DNA of 7,163 nt from positions 1-7,163 of the forward strand of contig JANQOD010000338.1 of the NCBI GenBank assembly GCA_028289745.1, given 5' to 3'. The stretch comes from Allomuricauda sp. GTDB lineage: Bacteria > Bacteroidota > Bacteroidia > Flavobacteriales > Flavobacteriaceae. Positions 5,326-7,163 of the stretch are shown here, in pieces. A model generated the notes under the pieces. That model was not told where the DNA came from and did no database searches. It saw nothing but the letters and a program-made list of their open reading frames with translations. Within the stretch, counting starts at the first letter, position 1, and each line of letters opens with the position of its first letter. Both the position numbers and the translations under genes were made by a program.

Positions 5326-7163
5326 TTAAAATTTATATTTAAGGGTTAGCCCTACGTTAACCCCAAGGTTATACTCGCGAATAATTATATCGCCACTTCC
5401 CGTACCTTCCCTAGTAAGGGTGATATCGGGATCTAATATGTTCATGGCGCTAAAATTGGCTTCGAAATGTTCTCCGATAGGATTTCGCCATACGAAGTTC
5501 AATGTAGGAACAGCATTTTCAACTATATTGCCCAGCGAACCTGCACCAAGGGCAAAAATCCGATCAGAGAAATATGAGAAAACAACTGTAGCACTAGGCT
5601 TATAGTTTTCGAATACGGGACTGAAGTTGATATCGGCATTGATAATTAACGGTGAGGCTCCTTCCAATTCATCAGAATCACGGTCAAATGAGGTGCCAAA
5701 TGTATTTTCATCACCAGCTTCAATAGTTTTTAAATCTTGATTTGTGTGGGTGTATGCAGCATTCAAACCTAGAGAAAGGGTAGTGTTGTCATCTGTATCT
5801 TTTGCCAAATTTTTTCTCACTTCTACTTCAACACCAAATGCCTCGGCTCTATCCCCGGTTCTAAAAAATCTCTGGGTTCCAGTAGCATCAGCAGCAATCA
5901 CTCGGTTCACGGGATCTTCTATCAATTTTCCAAAAGCGGCGATGGATATAATTTCCCCTCTTTCCAAGAACCATTCATATTTTAGATCAAAATTGTAGAT
6001 GTTAGAGAAGTTGACCCCTTCACCATCACGACCACCAAATAAGTCAGGATTACCCCCCACACGTTGGGTCACATACTCATAGACAAAAGGTGCCACTTCT
6101 TTAAATTCTGGAAACGAAACTGTATTGCTAAATGAAAATCGAAGATTCATGTCTTCGTTCATTGCATATCTAACATTGAGGCTAGGCAAGAAAATGTTTT
6201 CATAGGCATCTCTGAAGCCAGGATCATTGGGCGGTAGGTTGATTACGTCATAAACTATTCTTTGACTGACCGATTCTGCCCTAATACCAGGTACAAATGT
6301 CCATTTTTCACCAGCATTCAATTCAGCGGATACAAATCCGGCATGAATATCCAAATTTCCTTTATAGGTGTTATCAGATAAACCTGGTCTGTTTATAGAC
6401 CCTATTTCATCATTGATGGGCCTTAGGTTTCTAATTTCGTATAGAGCACCTTCCCTACCGGTCAAACTACTGTTCTCGAGGGTAAAGAACGAATCAAAAT
6501 TATTGACATCTGGTATGGGCGTGGTTCTATCAAAAATACGATAGCCATAACGAATACTATTGAAACGACGTTCTTTTCTTCTGCCACTGTAACCGAAGTT
6601 CAGTTTCACCTTTTCAGAGACTTTGTACGAAACATTTGCAAAACTGTTCAATTCATCATCTTCGATACTCTGAAAGAAACGTTGGTTTTCGAAAGCAGTG
6701 TTGGTGAAGAAAACAGGATTGGTATTTGGGTCATTGTCCAAAGCCAGTTGATAATTCTCGACCGTCAATCGTTTTCGGTCCGGTTCATCAGAAAAAACTT
6801 TGTTGAAACCTACTCCCCAATCCATAGTCCATTTTTCATCAAATGAATGCTGACCCGTCAGCTGGTTCACAAAAATCATGTCTTGATTGAACTGAATGTT
6901 CTGTACAAAAAAACCATCATCTGAGGTTATACCATCACGGTTAAAACCATTACCTTCTACCCCATAGTAGCTGACCGCATCAGTAGAGCTGTTGACAAAC
7001 AATGAGCTATACTTTACTTTGTGATCGTTGTTGATTCTGAAGGTAAGGTTACCCAAGGCCGTGGTCGTGGTCTTGTAGGCAAATTCTTGTACGTTTGGAA
7101 AATCAAATTTTAATACATTGGTAAAATCTCTCGCTGGTCCTTCCCATAGTTCGTAACCATTGC
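5326..7163 (-). CDS. TonB-dependent outer-membrane receptor, C-terminal beta-barrel (5' end outside window)
   Basis: The frame is open from the right edge (minus strand) to the TAA at 5328-5326, giving 611 visible residues. The visible N-terminal end (NGYELWEGPARDF) is already inside the barrel; the signal peptide, any carboxypeptidase-like N-terminal domain and the plug lie outside. A TTG at 7056 is only an internal leucine codon, not the start. The sequence alternates amphipathic strands with polar loops, as in TonB-dependent barrels. It includes the family-typical NLRFSFSNTVSFPEFKEVAPF (with the region just after it) and, further on, FGVEVEVRKNL. It ends in LTLKYKF, with the terminal phenylalanine expected for insertion by the Bam complex. 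Such receptors import ligands across the outer membrane using TonB-ExbBD energy. The ligand is unknown: no SusD homologue, siderophore gene or glycoside hydrolase is visible. It is the first visible gene of an operon with the acidic lipoprotein gene. Confidence 0.93.
   Translation of the reverse strand, partial: NGYELWEGPARDFTNVLKFDFPNVQEFAYKTTTTALGNLTFRINNDHKVKYSSLFVNSSTDAVSYYGVEGNGFNRDGITSDDGFFVQNIQFNQDMIFVNQLTGQHSFDEKWTMDWGVGFNKVFSDEPDRKRLTVENYQLALDNDPNTNPVFFTNTAFENQRFFQSIEDDELNSFANVSYKVSEKVKLNFGYSGRRKERRFNSIRYGYRIFDRTTPIPDVNNFDSFFTLENSSLTGREGALYEIRNLRPINDEIGSINRPGLSDNTYKGNLDIHAGFVSAELNAGEKWTFVPGIRAESVSQRIVYDVINLPPNDPGFRDAYENIFLPSLNVRYAMNEDMNLRFSFSNTVSFPEFKEVAPFVYEYVTQRVGGNPDLFGGRDGEGVNFSNIYNFDLKYEWFLERGEIISIAAFGKLIEDPVNRVIAADATGTQRFFRTGDRAEAFGVEVEVRKNLAKDTDDNTTLSLGLNAAYTHTNQDLKTIEAGDENTFGTSFDRDSDELEGASPLIINADINFSPVFENYKPSATVVFSYFSDRIFALGAGSLGNIVENAVPTLNFVWRNPIGEHFEANFSAMNILDPDITLTREGTGSGDIIIREYNLGVNVGLTLKYKF

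Overview
The window looks like chromosomal DNA of a member of the Bacteroidota, most likely a marine-type Flavobacteriaceae. Four things support this. Two small secreted proteins carry type IX secretion (T9SS) type A sorting domains. A TonB-dependent receptor is paired with a lipoprotein whose residues after the lipid-bearing cysteine resemble the Bacteroidota surface-export signal. Promoter-like TAnnTTTG boxes sit just upstream of several genes, and Shine-Dalgarno sequences are not evident. The left and right genes are both cut by the window edge.

Layout. 1-689 (minus) is the N-terminal part of an NAD(P)-dependent epimerase/reductase of the extended SDR family. An 87 bp divergent intergenic region holds the promoter of tyrS (777-2072, plus), a complete tyrosyl-tRNA synthetase. 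tyrS converges on a LuxE-like acyl-protein synthetase family gene (2091-3077, minus) with an 18 bp gap. Everything to the right is also on the minus strand. Read in the direction of transcription it is: a large TonB-dependent receptor (from beyond 7163 to 5326), a very acidic beta-helix lipoprotein 22 bp downstream (5303-4107), a strong hairpin terminator (4047-4081), two consecutive ~100-residue proteins that are almost nothing but a signal peptide plus a T9SS sorting domain (3947-3639 and 3478-3155), a second terminator (3104-3135), then the LuxE-like gene.

How the parts fit. The receptor and lipoprotein are probably one transcript and one outer-membrane uptake unit: a gated barrel plus a surface lipoprotein that could capture ligand, in a SusC/SusD-like logic but with a beta-helix in place of SusD. 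The ligand cannot be told from sequence. The two sorting-domain-only proteins each appear to have their own promoter and are bracketed by the two terminators, which share a 10 bp arm. They are the most unusual element here, because T9SS sorting domains normally ride on a large cargo and these have essentially none. tyrS is housekeeping. The epimerase and LuxE-like genes are metabolic genes of unknown substrate. No RNA gene, CRISPR array, insertion sequence or phage gene was seen, and no gene-free stretch exceeds about 160 bp.
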